Counted from the first letter of the stretch, positions 51,478 to 59,932 are shown. The stretch: 64,000 nt of DNA from an archaeon (GCA_021786575.1 JAJYMY010000002.1:310001-374000); one strand, 5' to 3'. A program made the numbers and translations. Notes: a model not told the origin generated them from the letters alone.

Positions 51478-51909
51478 ATGGAAGAGAAGTCTGCCGGTGC
51501 GGTGGTCTTCAGGGAGACCCCTGGGGGACGGATGTACCTGCTCCTGCTCAACGCCGGACGCTGGGACTTCCCCAAGGGGGGCGTCGAGGAGGGAGAGAGC
51601 GAACTCCAGACCGTCCTGAGGGAGGTGGAGGAGGAGACCGGACTGAAAGGCATCAGCATAATCCCCGGGTTCAGGAAGGTGATAGAGTACTACTATCGCA
51701 GGGACGGCAAGAACGTGCACAAGCAGGTCGTGTACATGCTCGCGTCCACCGACTCGGAGAAGGTGAGGATATCATTCGAGCACCAGGGCTTCGGCTGGTT
51801 CAAATACAGCGAAGCGGTCCACAAAGCTTCCTACAACAACTCGAAGTTCACGCTGACCGACGCCGAGAAGTTCGTGAGGAGGGTGGCTCAGAACTCCACC
51901 AGTGGATGA
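51478..51909 (+). CDS. Nudix hydrolase, archaeal Ap4A/dinucleotide polyphosphatase type
   Basis: 143 residues from ATG 51478. AGAVVFRETPGGRMYLLLL leads to the Nudix box GGVEEGESELQTVLREVEEETGL, whose REVEEETG catalytic helix is intact; the box is given here in two overlapping parts of GX5EX7REUXEEXGU. CATATTAAT (51445-51453) is centred 29 nt upstream. Likely cleans dinucleoside polyphosphates. The 3' end overlaps the convergent unknown gene by 22 bp. Confidence 0.9.
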   Translation: MEEKSAGAVVFRETPGGRMYLLLLNAGRWDFPKGGVEEGESELQTVLREVEEETGLKGISIIPGFRKVIEYYYRRDGKNVHKQVVYMLASTDSEKVRISFEHQGFGWFKYSEAVHKASYNNSKFTLTDAEKFVRRVAQNSTSG

Positions 51910-52565
51910 GCCCCGGTGAGCTTGACGACCTTGATGTAGTGGAACCCAGGTTCGTCCGTCCGCCTGACATAGGTGGTTTCGGTGATCCTATCGTACGTGT
52001 ATCTCAGGAAGCTCGACGGTTCCTCCTTCACCATCGCGTAGAAGAATATGGACGCCTCTTCATAGTCGTCGATGCGGGCAAAGGTCCCCAGGACCCACCC
52101 GCCTCCATGCTTGAAAGCGAAGAGAGGCAGCGGAGGCTCCTCGAAGAGGGTCTTGTACGCGCCCACCTTGACGAGGCTCGGGACGTTCTCCACCTCCACG
52201 GACATGAACTTGTCCTGGAAACCGAGCTTCCCCTCGAGGGGTTTGGGCATCTTCATGACCCTTATCACAGGAGCATAGAGGTAAGACGCGTTGCTCGCCG
52301 AGCTCACGAACTGCACCTCCTCCCCTTCACCGGTGATCCTGTAAGCGAGGAACTCGTCGACCGCCCCGTTGTCGAAGTAGTAGAAGATCGGGGTCCCCAT
52401 GAAGAGGTCCGCCTGTGCAGCGATCCTGGTCGACTTCCCCTCTTTGAACGCGAAGAGCGGGAACGGAGCCCTCTCGAGGGCGCACGAAAGCCTGCCGAGG
52501 TCGAGGAGCGAATCCAGGCCGATGTAGCACGCGCCCCCTATCCTCTGTTCTTCCTTCTTCGGCAA
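51888..52565 (-). CDS. Hypothetical protein, beta-rich, unrecognised
   Basis: 225 residues with no motif I know. It looks internally repeated: FPLFAFKEGKSTRIAAQADL and GTPIFYYFDNG in the first half, LPLFAFKHGGGWVLGTFARI and EASIFFYAMVK in the second, suggesting two copies of a ~110-residue fold. Start TTG; the A/T-rich GGTTATAAATAATC (52589-52602) is centred 30 nt upstream and also serves the divergent gene. Cytosolic. Confidence 0.65.
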   Translation of the reverse strand: MPKKEEQRIGGACYIGLDSLLDLGRLSCALERAPFPLFAFKEGKSTRIAAQADLFMGTPIFYYFDNGAVDEFLAYRITGEGEEVQFVSSASNASYLYAPVIRVMKMPKPLEGKLGFQDKFMSVEVENVPSLVKVGAYKTLFEEPPLPLFAFKHGGGWVLGTFARIDDYEEASIFFYAMVKEEPSSFLRYTYDRITETTYVRRTDEPGFHYIKVVKLTGAHPLVEF

Positions 52566-52588
52566 TCGAAGCGGGGCGCTCCTGTCTT

Positions 52589-52602
52589 GGTTATAAATAA
52601 TC
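52589..52602. promoter_or_regulatory. Bidirectional TATA element
   Basis: GGTTATAAATAATC, centred ~27-30 nt from TTG 52565 on the minus strand and 27 nt from ATG 52622 on the plus strand. Confidence 0.6.
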
Positions 52603-52621
52603 AGAGGCGGAAACTCCCCCG

Positions 52622-53046
52622 ATGCGGTTCCTCAATGGAGGCGGGCCGGGGACCTGAGCGGTTGGAGGGACGAGACAGCGCGGGACCTCGCGGAAGCGGC
52701 GGGGAGGCTCGAATCCGCCCTCGCCTCCGTCTCGGGCGAGCCCAGCGAAGAGCAGATCCGGTCCGTATGGATGGCGTACCTGAATCTGGAGAAGAGCATC
52801 GCGTTCATCAGGCTCGACTTGGATGAGGAGAATCCAGGCCGTTTCGTGAAGCTGAAGCGGTACGCCGTCCCTGACGAAAGGCAGGCACTCAAGTTCGCCC
52901 TGGACAATCTCAGGAAGGGGGCCGACAGCTTCGCCTTAGGTGACTTCCGCCAATCCTTGAAGTGGTTGCGCGAGTCGAGGAACTACTTGCGGGCTCTGCT
53001 GAGAGCTAAGAGGCTTCGGCGGGCTCGCTTGACCAGGGCGCTCTAG
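52622..53046 (+). pseudogene. Small helical hypothetical protein with an apparent 1-nt frameshift near its start
   Basis: The clear coding part (from ATG 52771, 91 residues: YLNLEKSIAFIRLDLDEENP ... WLRESRNYLRALLRAKRL) extends upstream in frame as DLSGWRDETARDLAEAAGRL to ~52651 without any ATG, GTG or TTG. The TATA box predicts a leaderless ATG at 52622, which is one frame off and stops at 52655-52657. One extra G in the GGGG run at 52648-52651 would join them. So it is a real gene with a sequence error, a programmed shift, a CTG start at 52654, or a fresh pseudogene. Function unknown. Confidence 0.6.
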
Positions 53047-53489
53047 GATTCTTCTCCCTTCTTCTTCTTGCTCGCCCGGGGCTTCTTGGCGGGGGCCTTC
53101 TTCGGCTTCTCTTCAGGCCCTTCGGCCGCCTCGGATTCAGTAGCCTTGGGCTCCTCCTCCTTCTTCTCCTCTGCCTCTACCTCAGGTTCCGGCTTCTTCG
53201 CCTGGGCCTTCTTCTCCTTCTCCTCTTCCGCCTCTTCTCCGACCACTATCTCTTGAACCGTGAGCTCTTTCCCAGAGACGAACACCCTGTACTTCTTCCT
53301 GACCCCGTTCATGAAGAGGAAGCGCTTGATGTACGTCTTCACCTGCCTGGGCTTGACCCCCTCTCTGACGCTCTCGTCGTCGAATTCCATCGAGTCGCCC
53401 GAGACGGAAGGCTTCGAGCCTACACGAGGCTCCAGGAAGGCTGCCAGCTCGTCCCCCTTGTCTTTGAGCGTCCCGAGGGTTACCTTCAA
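53043..53489 (-). CDS. Possible ribosomal protein eL22 homologue with acidic/basic tail
   Basis: 148 residues. The first ~85 align by eye to eukaryotic eL22: LAAFLEPRV against FEQFLQERI, then VKTYIKRFLFMNGVRKKYRV against [20 protein letters not shown] with LRV next, and KELTVQEI against ESYELRYF, followed by an acidic run (EEAEEEKEKK) where eL22 has DEEEEE. The last ~60 residues are Lys/Glu/Ala/Pro-rich, ending KKPRASKKKKGEES. Start TTG; AAAACATATAGCC reversed at 53515-53527 is ~30 nt upstream, and GGAGAG precedes it. The assignment is tentative. Confidence 0.5.
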   Translation of the reverse strand: MKVTLGTLKDKGDELAAFLEPRVGSKPSVSGDSMEFDDESVREGVKPRQVKTYIKRFLFMNGVRKKYRVFVSGKELTVQEIVVGEEAEEEKEKKAQAKKPEPEVEAEEKKEEEPKATESEAAEGPEEKPKKAPAKKPRASKKKKGEES

Positions 53490-53527
53490 CTTGCTCTCCC
53501 TCTCCTCAGGTCAGGCTATATGTTTTC

Positions 53528-54310
53528 TCATCGCCCGTACCTTCGCCTGCGCTTCTGGTATGTCCTGATACCCCTGAGGAGGTCGATGTAACGGAAGGCC
53601 GGCCAGAAGACGTCCACGAACACCAGCTCAGAGTAGGCGCCCTGCCAGAGGAGGAACCCGCTCATCCTCTCCTCCCCCGAAGTCCTGATTATGAGGTCCG
53701 GCTCTTGGTTAGGGAGGTAAGCTGTGTACAGCCTCTTCGAGACCGTGTCTTCGGTTATCGCATCGGGGCTGAGTTTGCCGCTCTTCACGTCCTGGGCCAC
53801 CGACCTCACCACGTCAGTTATCTCCGCGCGCCCTCCGTAAGCGACTGCGATGTTGAGGTAGTGGTCGCTGTACCCCGCCGTCTTCTCCTCTATGGCGGTC
53901 AGGAGCCCCACTATCGACTTGGGGAGGAGGTCAAGGTGGCCGATGGCCCTGACTTTCACTCTGTACCTGGCTATCCTGGCGTCGCTGAGCAGTCTGTTGA
54001 GCCTCGCCTCGATGAGTCCGAAGAGGGCCGCCAGCTCCTCGGGGGTCCTGTCTAGGTTCTCCGTCGAAAGCACATAGAGTGTCACCGTCTTGATCCCAAG
54101 GTCGTGGCACCAGTCGAGGAGTTCCTCCGCCCTGTTCGCCCCCTCTTCGTGGCCGAGACCATCCGAGACCCCCTGAATCTGGGCCCAGCGCCTGTTCCCG
54201 TCGAGTATTATCCCGATATGGCTCGGTATCTCCTCGCGCTCGACCTGCGCCTTAAGTCTCCCCTCGTAGAACTTGTAGGCGCCAAGATATCTCAGCACTG
54301 ATTCTAACAT
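53528..54310 (-). CDS. uppS: cis-Prenyltransferase (undecaprenyl/dolichyl diphosphate synthase)
   Basis: 260 residues: HIGIILDGNRRWAQIQG (catalytic Asp and diphosphate loop), GHEEGANRAEELLDWC, LYVLSTENLDRTPEEL, AVAYGGRAEITDVVR and PDLIIRTSGEERMSGFLLWQ. It builds the polyprenyl carrier used for N-glycans and S-layer glycosylation, linking it to the GT genes of this window. It starts 4 bp after the DUF373 stop, so the two are co-transcribed. Confidence 0.95.
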   Translation of the reverse strand: MLESVLRYLGAYKFYEGRLKAQVEREEIPSHIGIILDGNRRWAQIQGVSDGLGHEEGANRAEELLDWCHDLGIKTVTLYVLSTENLDRTPEELAALFGLIEARLNRLLSDARIARYRVKVRAIGHLDLLPKSIVGLLTAIEEKTAGYSDHYLNIAVAYGGRAEITDVVRSVAQDVKSGKLSPDAITEDTVSKRLYTAYLPNQEPDLIIRTSGEERMSGFLLWQGAYSELVFVDVFWPAFRYIDLLRGIRTYQKRRRRYGR

Positions 54311-54313
54311 GTG

Positions 54314-55468
54314 TCACTCGTTTTCTGCGGGGCCCCTGCTCCGCACCCGCGGATAAATCACAGTGGTCAGAGCGAAGATCGCCGCCAGGCCTATGAGGAT
54401 GGCGGAGACCAGCAGGAACGTCGCCTGGGCGTTGCCGCTCACTAGATAGACCGAGAAGGTCTGAAGCGGGAGATACAGTATGGCAAGCATCACAAGCACG
54501 AAGAGGTCTCTGTTCCAGCGGGCGCTCTCCCTGGCCAAATGAGAGAGGAGGGCACCAGCGGCGTAGATGGCGATCCCACCCCACACGAAGTTCAAGCTCC
54601 CGCCGATGAAGTCCCCTGCAAGGGCTCCCCCGTAGATCAGGAGGTTCGTGGGGTTTGCGACCACCGCGTTGACTGCCAGCGTATCCCCTACCATGGCGCC
54701 GTACCCGGTAAGGATCCCTACGATGCCCATGATCAGCCCGGCAACGAGGGAGAAGAACCTGAGGAACCCGGTAGGGCCCCTATGGAGGAGGCCTGTCACG
54801 TTCCTGTCTATGCTAAACCCCCTGACTAGGAACGCCCCGCCTATGATGAGGAGGGTGGCAATACCGGCTTCGAACGTCCTGTTGACGACTATCAGGATCC
54901 CAGCGAGTACAAGGATCAGGCCCGGGACCCCAAGCGCGTACTTCGAATAGTGCGGGTCGAACACCAGCATCCTAAGGTATCTCCCGAGGACCTCGTACGT
55001 CTCCTCCACGGTCTGGCTGTGCTTCACCGTCACCCGCTGCACGGAGACGATTGGCTTCTGGCTCTGGATTATCGGCATCACCTGTTCGTCTTCTCCTCCG
55101 TCTGACACGAGCACCACCCCTGTGTAGCTCCCTCCGTGGAGCACGGCGGCGACCTGCCTCCCGACCCTCCTGTCTGCCTCGAACCCCCTGTCAGGGTCGC
55201 CGCACACCACCGCGATCTCGCAAGGCGTCTTCGACGTGGTGAGCTCGTCATACTTCTTGATCGCCGCGAAGATGGCGTTGGCGTCCGCCTCCTCGGGGTC
55301 CGCGAGCGCAAGTTTCGTCGCCGCCTCGATGGCCGCCGCTCTCCCCACCACCGGGGACTCCACCTTTGCTTTGGACTTCAAGTCGTCGTCCCGGTCGACG
55401 CAGAGGATGAGAAACTTCTCCCCGGCCTGAGACATGTTCGGGTCCGATATGACGCCGCTCTCGTCCAT
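54314..55468 (-). CDS. DUF373 membrane protein
   Basis: 384 residues. A soluble N-terminal domain (FLILCVDRDDDLKSKAKVES, with DPEEADANAIFAAIKKYDEL and AVVCGDPDRGFEADRRV) is followed by about seven membrane helices from residue ~178. This is the archaea-wide COG2237 family of unknown function. ATG 55468 is used; ATG 55435 (MSQAGEKF) is equally possible because GGCTTAAGT just upstream of the first ATG would be the TATA box for it. Operon with uppS suggests a role in polyprenyl carrier handling. Confidence 0.9.
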   Translation of the reverse strand: MDESGVISDPNMSQAGEKFLILCVDRDDDLKSKAKVESPVVGRAAAIEAATKLALADPEEADANAIFAAIKKYDELTTSKTPCEIAVVCGDPDRGFEADRRVGRQVAAVLHGGSYTGVVLVSDGGEDEQVMPIIQSQKPIVSVQRVTVKHSQTVEETYEVLGRYLRMLVFDPHYSKYALGVPGLILVLAGILIVVNRTFEAGIATLLIIGGAFLVRGFSIDRNVTGLLHRGPTGFLRFFSLVAGLIMGIVGILTGYGAMVGDTLAVNAVVANPTNLLIYGGALAGDFIGGSLNFVWGGIAIYAAGALLSHLARESARWNRDLFVLVMLAILYLPLQTFSVYLVSGNAQATFLLVSAILIGLAAIFALTTVIYPRVRSRGPAENE

Positions 55469-55503
55469 ACTTAAGCCTAGACCGCCCCCTTGCTCCTAAG
55501 GGA

Positions 55504-55514
55504 TACCCTTAAGG
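55504..55514. promoter_or_regulatory. Shared CCTTAAGG promoter between DUF373-uppS and acyl-CoA synthetase
   Basis: The palindromic CCTTAAGG (55507-55514) lies 28 nt before ATG 55539 on the plus strand and 42 nt before ATG 55468 on the minus strand, so it can act as the TATA element in both directions. Confidence 0.5.
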
Positions 55515-55538
55515 CAAGTTTGAGGTTATCCTCGACCC

Positions 55539-57221
55539 ATGCAGGAGCTCCTCGAACGTCCATGGCTCAAGGCGCAGGTCGGGGAGAGATACTCGGTCCC
55601 CAGGCCAAAGGTCAGGCCGCTCTATGCCCTGCTGAGCGACTCTGCGGCGCTACATCCTGGGAACCGTTGCCTCCATTACCAGGGCCGCGACTTCACCTAC
55701 GCCGAAGTGGATGACCTGAGTTCGAGGTTCGCGTCAGCTCTGGTGGGGCTCGGAGTGAAGAAGGGGGACAGGGTCGCGGTCTTCCTCCCCAACATCCCGC
55801 AGCTCGTCGTATCCTACTTCGGCATCCTGAAAGCAGGAGGGATTGTCGTCATGTGCAACCCGGTGTACAAGGAGAGGGAGTTGGAGCACCAGCTCAGGGA
55901 CTCAGGCGCAGAGGTTGTGGTCGCGAGCCGCACCGTGGCGAGAGGGATGGACCTCTTCAGCAGCCTAGGTGGCTGCAGGGGAAGGCTCCCCCTAAGACAC
56001 GTCATAGCGACGGGGCTCGGCGACTACCTGCCGGGCCTGAAGAGGCGCCTCGCCGGCCTCGCCGGGATCCGAGACGTCCCCCGGGAAAACACGATCGACT
56101 TCGTGACCCTGATTCGGTCCAACCCCCCCATGGCCGCCTACGCTGCCGTCGACCCGGTCAATGACGTGGCGGTCCTGCAGTACACAGGGGGGACCACCGG
56201 GGTGTCGAAGGGGGCGATGCTCACTCATTACAACCTCGTGTCCAACGCGGAGTACGGCGTCAGCCTCTTCCCCATCACGGAGCGAGACATCTCATTGTGC
56301 GTGCTACCTCTCTACCACATCTACGGACTCACGGTGACCATGAACGCACCCCTCGCGGCCGGAGCGGCGATGGTTCTCCTCCCCAGCTTCCACGTAGAAG
56401 AGGTGATGAAGACGATACAGAGCCAGAAGGTAACTATCTTCTCGGGGGCGCCAGCGATGTACATAGCCATCAACAGCAAGCCCGAGGCGAGGAGGTACAA
56501 CCTCAGGTCCGTCCGGGCCTGCCTCTCGGGAGGCTCTGCGCTCCCGCCAGCAGTCAGGAAGAAGTTCATAGAGCTGACAGGGGGTAACCTCGTCGAGGGA
56601 TACGGGCTGTCTGAGACTAGCCCCGTGACCCACTGCAACCCGGTTACCGGAGGCGTGGTCAAGGACGGCTCCATAGGCCCCCCATTCAGCGAGACGGACG
56701 CCAAGATAGTGGACATATCCGACAGGGAGAAGACTCTCAAAGCGGGGGAGATCGGCGAGCTCGCCGTGAAGGGCCCTCAGGTCATGAAAGGCTATTGGAA
56801 CCAGGAGGAAGAGACCAAGGCTGTTCTAAAGGACGGCTGGTTCCTTACAGGGGACATAGCCAAGATGGACCCCGACGGTTACTTCTATATCGTCGACAGG
56901 AAGAAGGACATGATAAACGTCGGCGGCCTCAAGGTGTACCCGAGGGAGGTGGAGGACGTCCTCTTCGAGCACCCGGACGTGAAAGAGGCGGGGGTGATCG
57001 GCGTCCCGAACCAGTTCAGCGGCGAAGCGGTGAAGGCGTTCGTCGTACTGAAGGACCCCGCCAAAGGCACCAGCGCTCAGGAGTTGATTGAGTTCTGCCA
57101 GGAGCGGCTCGCGAAGTTCAAGGTCCCGAAGGAAGTGGAGTTCGTCCAAGAGCTGCCGAAGACCCTGATAGGGAAGGTCCTTCGGCGGAAGCTCAGGGAG
57201 ACCAAGACTCCACAACCATAG
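55539..57221 (+). CDS. Long-chain acyl-CoA synthetase (AMP-forming)
   Basis: 560 residues of the adenylate-forming family: A3 loop YTGGTTGVSKGAMLTH, A5 GYGLSETSPVTH, A7 DGWFLTGDIAKMD, A8 VDRKKDMINVGGLKVYPREV and A10 Lys in TLIGKVLRRKL. FadD-like in length and motif order. It should activate fatty or branched acids with CoA. Leaderless ATG by TATA spacing. Convergent with the thiolase gene, overlapping 29 bp. Confidence 0.9.
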   Translation: MQELLERPWLKAQVGERYSVPRPKVRPLYALLSDSAALHPGNRCLHYQGRDFTYAEVDDLSSRFASALVGLGVKKGDRVAVFLPNIPQLVVSYFGILKAGGIVVMCNPVYKERELEHQLRDSGAEVVVASRTVARGMDLFSSLGGCRGRLPLRHVIATGLGDYLPGLKRRLAGLAGIRDVPRENTIDFVTLIRSNPPMAAYAAVDPVNDVAVLQYTGGTTGVSKGAMLTHYNLVSNAEYGVSLFPITERDISLCVLPLYHIYGLTVTMNAPLAAGAAMVLLPSFHVEEVMKTIQSQKVTIFSGAPAMYIAINSKPEARRYNLRSVRACLSGGSALPPAVRKKFIELTGGNLVEGYGLSETSPVTHCNPVTGGVVKDGSIGPPFSETDAKIVDISDREKTLKAGEIGELAVKGPQVMKGYWNQEEETKAVLKDGWFLTGDIAKMDPDGYFYIVDRKKDMINVGGLKVYPREVEDVLFEHPDVKEAGVIGVPNQFSGEAVKAFVVLKDPAKGTSAQELIEFCQERLAKFKVPKEVEFVQELPKTLIGKVLRRKLRETKTPQP

Positions 57222-58380
57222 AGACCGCGTTCCCGCCGCCCAGGCAGAGGGTCGCCAGCCCTGTCTTCTTCCCCTCCCTCTTCATCCCGTAGATCAAGGT
57301 GGTGAGCACCCGCGCCCCGCTGCACCCGATTGGATGGCCGAGGGCGACGGCTCCCCCCCAGACGTTGAACCTCGACTCGTCGACGCCGAGGGCTTTCCTC
57401 ACCGCTATGGACGCGGTAGAGTACGCTTCGTTGTGCTCGAAGAGGTCGACATCTCCCGCGTCCATCTTCAGCCTCCTGAGCAGGGCCTTCGTCGTAGGTA
57501 TAGGGGCCTCCATCACCCTCGCAGGCTCGATCCCCCCAGTCTGGTAGCCCACGATGCTCGCCAGTGGCTTGACCCCTAGGCTGTCAGCCGCCTCCTGCGA
57601 GGCGACGATAAGGGCCGAAGCCCCGTCGCTCAGCTGCGATGAATTGCCCGCCGTCAGCACGCCGTCGGGCTTGAAGACAGGCTTCAGCTTCGCCAGCTTC
57701 TCCACTGTGGTGTCCCCCCTAACGCACTCGTCGGCTGAGAACTCTGCGGTTTCGCCTCCTTCGCGTTTGACCTTCACCTTCACCTTCTCCAGTTCGAAAG
57801 TCCCATCCTCTGACGCTCTGGTCGCCTTCATATGGCTCTGATAGGCGTACTCGTCCGCTTCCCTCCTCGAGATGCGGAACCTCTTCGCCACGTTCTCGCC
57901 AGTGACTCCCATGTGGTAGTCGTGGTATGCGTCCCAGAGGCCGTCCACAATCATCCCATCCAAGAGCCTAGCGTCCCCGAATTTGGTCCCCCACCTGACC
58001 CCTTTGGCAAGATAGGGGACGTTGCTCATGCTCTCCATCCCCCCCGCCACCACGATATCGTTGTCCCCCGCCTTGACAGACTGCGCTGCCAGCATCACTG
58101 CTTTGAGCCCTGACCCGCAGACCTTGTTGACTGTGAAGGCGCCCACGCTGAAGGGGACGCCGGCGTGCACCGCCGCCTGCCTCGCTGGGTTCTGGCCGAG
58201 GCCGGCAGACACGACGTTCCCCATGATCACCTCGTCTACCTCTCCTGGTTCGACCCTGGCCCTCTTCATGGCCTCCTCTATCACGAGCGCGCCGAGCTCC
58301 GTCGCCGCGACGCCGACCAGGCTCTTGCCGAACTTCCCGATGGGCGTCCTGCAAGCGGATAGTATCACTGGGTCGGTCAT
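57193..58380 (-). CDS. Acetyl-CoA C-acetyltransferase (thiolase)
   Basis: 395 residues from ATG 58380: PVILSACRTPIGKFGKSLVG, nucleophile Cys in TVNKVCGSGLKAVMLA, GGMESMSN, NEAYSTASIAV, GGAVALGHPIGCSGAR and second Cys in ATLCLGGGNA. All catalytic residues are present. The frame runs to 58401, but CGTTTAAAACG on the minus strand is centred 30 nt before 58380. It either condenses acetyl-CoA (mevalonate pathway) or completes beta-oxidation; the neighbours favour acyl-CoA catabolism. Confidence 0.95.
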   Translation of the reverse strand: MTDPVILSACRTPIGKFGKSLVGVAATELGALVIEEAMKRARVEPGEVDEVIMGNVVSAGLGQNPARQAAVHAGVPFSVGAFTVNKVCGSGLKAVMLAAQSVKAGDNDIVVAGGMESMSNVPYLAKGVRWGTKFGDARLLDGMIVDGLWDAYHDYHMGVTGENVAKRFRISRREADEYAYQSHMKATRASEDGTFELEKVKVKVKREGGETAEFSADECVRGDTTVEKLAKLKPVFKPDGVLTAGNSSQLSDGASALIVASQEAADSLGVKPLASIVGYQTGGIEPARVMEAPIPTTKALLRRLKMDAGDVDLFEHNEAYSTASIAVRKALGVDESRFNVWGGAVALGHPIGCSGARVLTTLIYGMKREGKKTGLATLCLGGGNAVSMVVESWSP

Positions 58381-58402
58381 GGCACCTGGCTCCAACGCCA
58401 CT

Positions 58403-58450
58403 TCGTTTTAAACGGAGCAGATTAGGGAAAAGCGCTTTCCCTAAATATGG
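58403..58450. promoter_or_regulatory. Divergent TATA pair, thiolase and ilvE
   Basis: Minus-strand CTCCGTTTAAAACG (58404-58417) for the thiolase and plus-strand CCTAAATATGG (58440-58450) for ilvE, each about 27-30 nt from its ATG. Confidence 0.6.
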
Positions 58451-58472
58451 TTCCCCCGGCCCGAACTCAGGC

Positions 58473-59387
58473 ATGAAGCCGCAGAAGAAAATCTGGATGG
58501 ACGGAAAGTTCGTCCCCTGGGACGACGCGAAGATACACGTCCTCACTCACGGGCTCCACTACGGCATGGCGATATTCGAAGGGATAAGGGCCTTCGAAAC
58601 CCCCGAGGGGACGGCGATATTCAGGTTGTCTGAGCACATCGAGCGCTTGATGAACAGCGCTAAGATCTACCGGATGAACCTGGGGTTCTCCGCGAAGGAG
58701 ATAGCCCAGGCGTGCGTAGACCTCGTGAGGAACAACCCTGCCAAGGAGTGTTACATCAGGCCGATCGCGTTCACCGGTTACGGTGAGATGGGGCTTAACC
58801 CTCTGACCAGCAAGATATCTGTCGCAATCGGCTCCTGGGAGTGGGGCGCATACCTCGGTGACGCTTCCAACAGGGGGGTGAGGGCCACGATCACCAACTG
58901 GGTCAGGATAGACTCGAGGGCGATGCCAGTCCAGGCGAAGTGCGCGGCAAACTACGCCAACTCTGCCCTGGCAAAGATGCAGGCCGTCGCTGCGGGGTAT
59001 GACGAGGCCATACTCCTGAACTCCAACGGGATGGTCGCAGAGGGGCCGGGGGAGAACATCTTCAGGGTCAAAGACGGGATACTCAGCACCCCGCCGGCGA
59101 GTTCTGGGATACTCAGAGGCATAACCCGCGACACCATCATCCAATTCGCGCGCGACGAGAAGATCACCTTCTACAGGAACGACGCCACCAAGGAAGAGCT
59201 CTACACCTCGGACGAGGTGTTCTTCAGCGGCACCGCCGCCGGGATCGCCAAAGTGAGTGAGATCGACGGGAGGAAGATCGGGGATGACGGGACCCCGATC
59301 ACGGACAGGCTCGCGGAGCTCTACGACCGGACAATCCACGGGAAGGACAAGCGTTACGCGAAGTGGCTGACGCTGGCCAAGCCCTAG
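58473..59387 (+). CDS. ilvE: Branched-chain amino acid aminotransferase
   Basis: 304 residues, fold-type IV PLP enzyme: KIWMDGKFVPWDDAKIHVL, GLHYGMAIFEGIRAF, IRPIAFTGYGEMGLNP, PLP-binding QAKCAANYANSALAKMQA, EGPGENIF and FFSGTAAGIAKV. Start at ATG 58473 is leaderless. It interconverts branched amino and keto acids and may feed the acyl-CoA genes nearby. Confidence 0.95.
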   Translation: MKPQKKIWMDGKFVPWDDAKIHVLTHGLHYGMAIFEGIRAFETPEGTAIFRLSEHIERLMNSAKIYRMNLGFSAKEIAQACVDLVRNNPAKECYIRPIAFTGYGEMGLNPLTSKISVAIGSWEWGAYLGDASNRGVRATITNWVRIDSRAMPVQAKCAANYANSALAKMQAVAAGYDEAILLNSNGMVAEGPGENIFRVKDGILSTPPASSGILRGITRDTIIQFARDEKITFYRNDATKEELYTSDEVFFSGTAAGIAKVSEIDGRKIGDDGTPITDRLAELYDRTIHGKDKRYAKWLTLAKP

Positions 59388-59396
59388 GGAACTCGC

Positions 59397-59930
59397 TCAC
59401 TTCTTCCGTGCCTTGCCCGTCGGTACGAAGTGCACGTCAGAGACGAGGTACCTCGGAGAAGCGCGGAACACCGCCTCCACCTCCATCCCGATGAAGATGT
59501 CGGCCTCCTTCGCCTCCTTCAGCCTAGTCAGCAACAGCGTGTCCACCCCGTCGAACTCGACGAGCGCGAGGTTGAACGGTGTCTCCTTGAGGAACTCCTC
59601 CCCCCCATAGTAGCAGGTGGTCCAGGAGTGGACGCGTCCCACCTTCGGGAGGTTGAACCACTTGGTCTCGCCGCCGCAGTTCATGCAGTGGCTGCGCGGG
59701 GTGGCGTACTTGTAGTGGCAGCTCTCGCATTCGCTCCCCAGCAGCTTCCTCTTGGCCAGGCCAAGGAAAAAAGGCGAGTCCTCGGCGTAGCTGTGGATGT
59801 ATTTGATGGTGTACGGGGAGAGCACGACCAGGTCTTCTGTCCCTACAGGGTTCTTGTAGATCGCCGCGCCCTTCGCATTGACCTCCTTCATCACTTCCCT
59901 GAACTTCGAGAACTTCTTCGGTGGAGTCAA
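59397..59930 (-). CDS. DUF35 OB-fold zinc-ribbon acyl-CoA-associated protein
   Basis: 177 residues. LLGSECESCHYKYATPRSHC with MNCGG after it forms the rubredoxin-like zinc ribbon (CxxC...CxxC), then an OB fold GRVHSWTTCYYGGEEFLKET and FNLALVEFDGVDTLLLTRL. DUF35 proteins hold CoA channels in archaeal thiolase/HMG-CoA synthase complexes. It starts 2 bp after the partner thiolase stop (TTG start), so the two are coupled. An extra ~50-residue N-terminus precedes the ribbon. Confidence 0.9.
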   Translation of the reverse strand: MTPPKKFSKFREVMKEVNAKGAAIYKNPVGTEDLVVLSPYTIKYIHSYAEDSPFFLGLAKRKLLGSECESCHYKYATPRSHCMNCGGETKWFNLPKVGRVHSWTTCYYGGEEFLKETPFNLALVEFDGVDTLLLTRLKEAKEADIFIGMEVEAVFRASPRYLVSDVHFVPTGKARKK

Positions 59931-59932
59931 AT

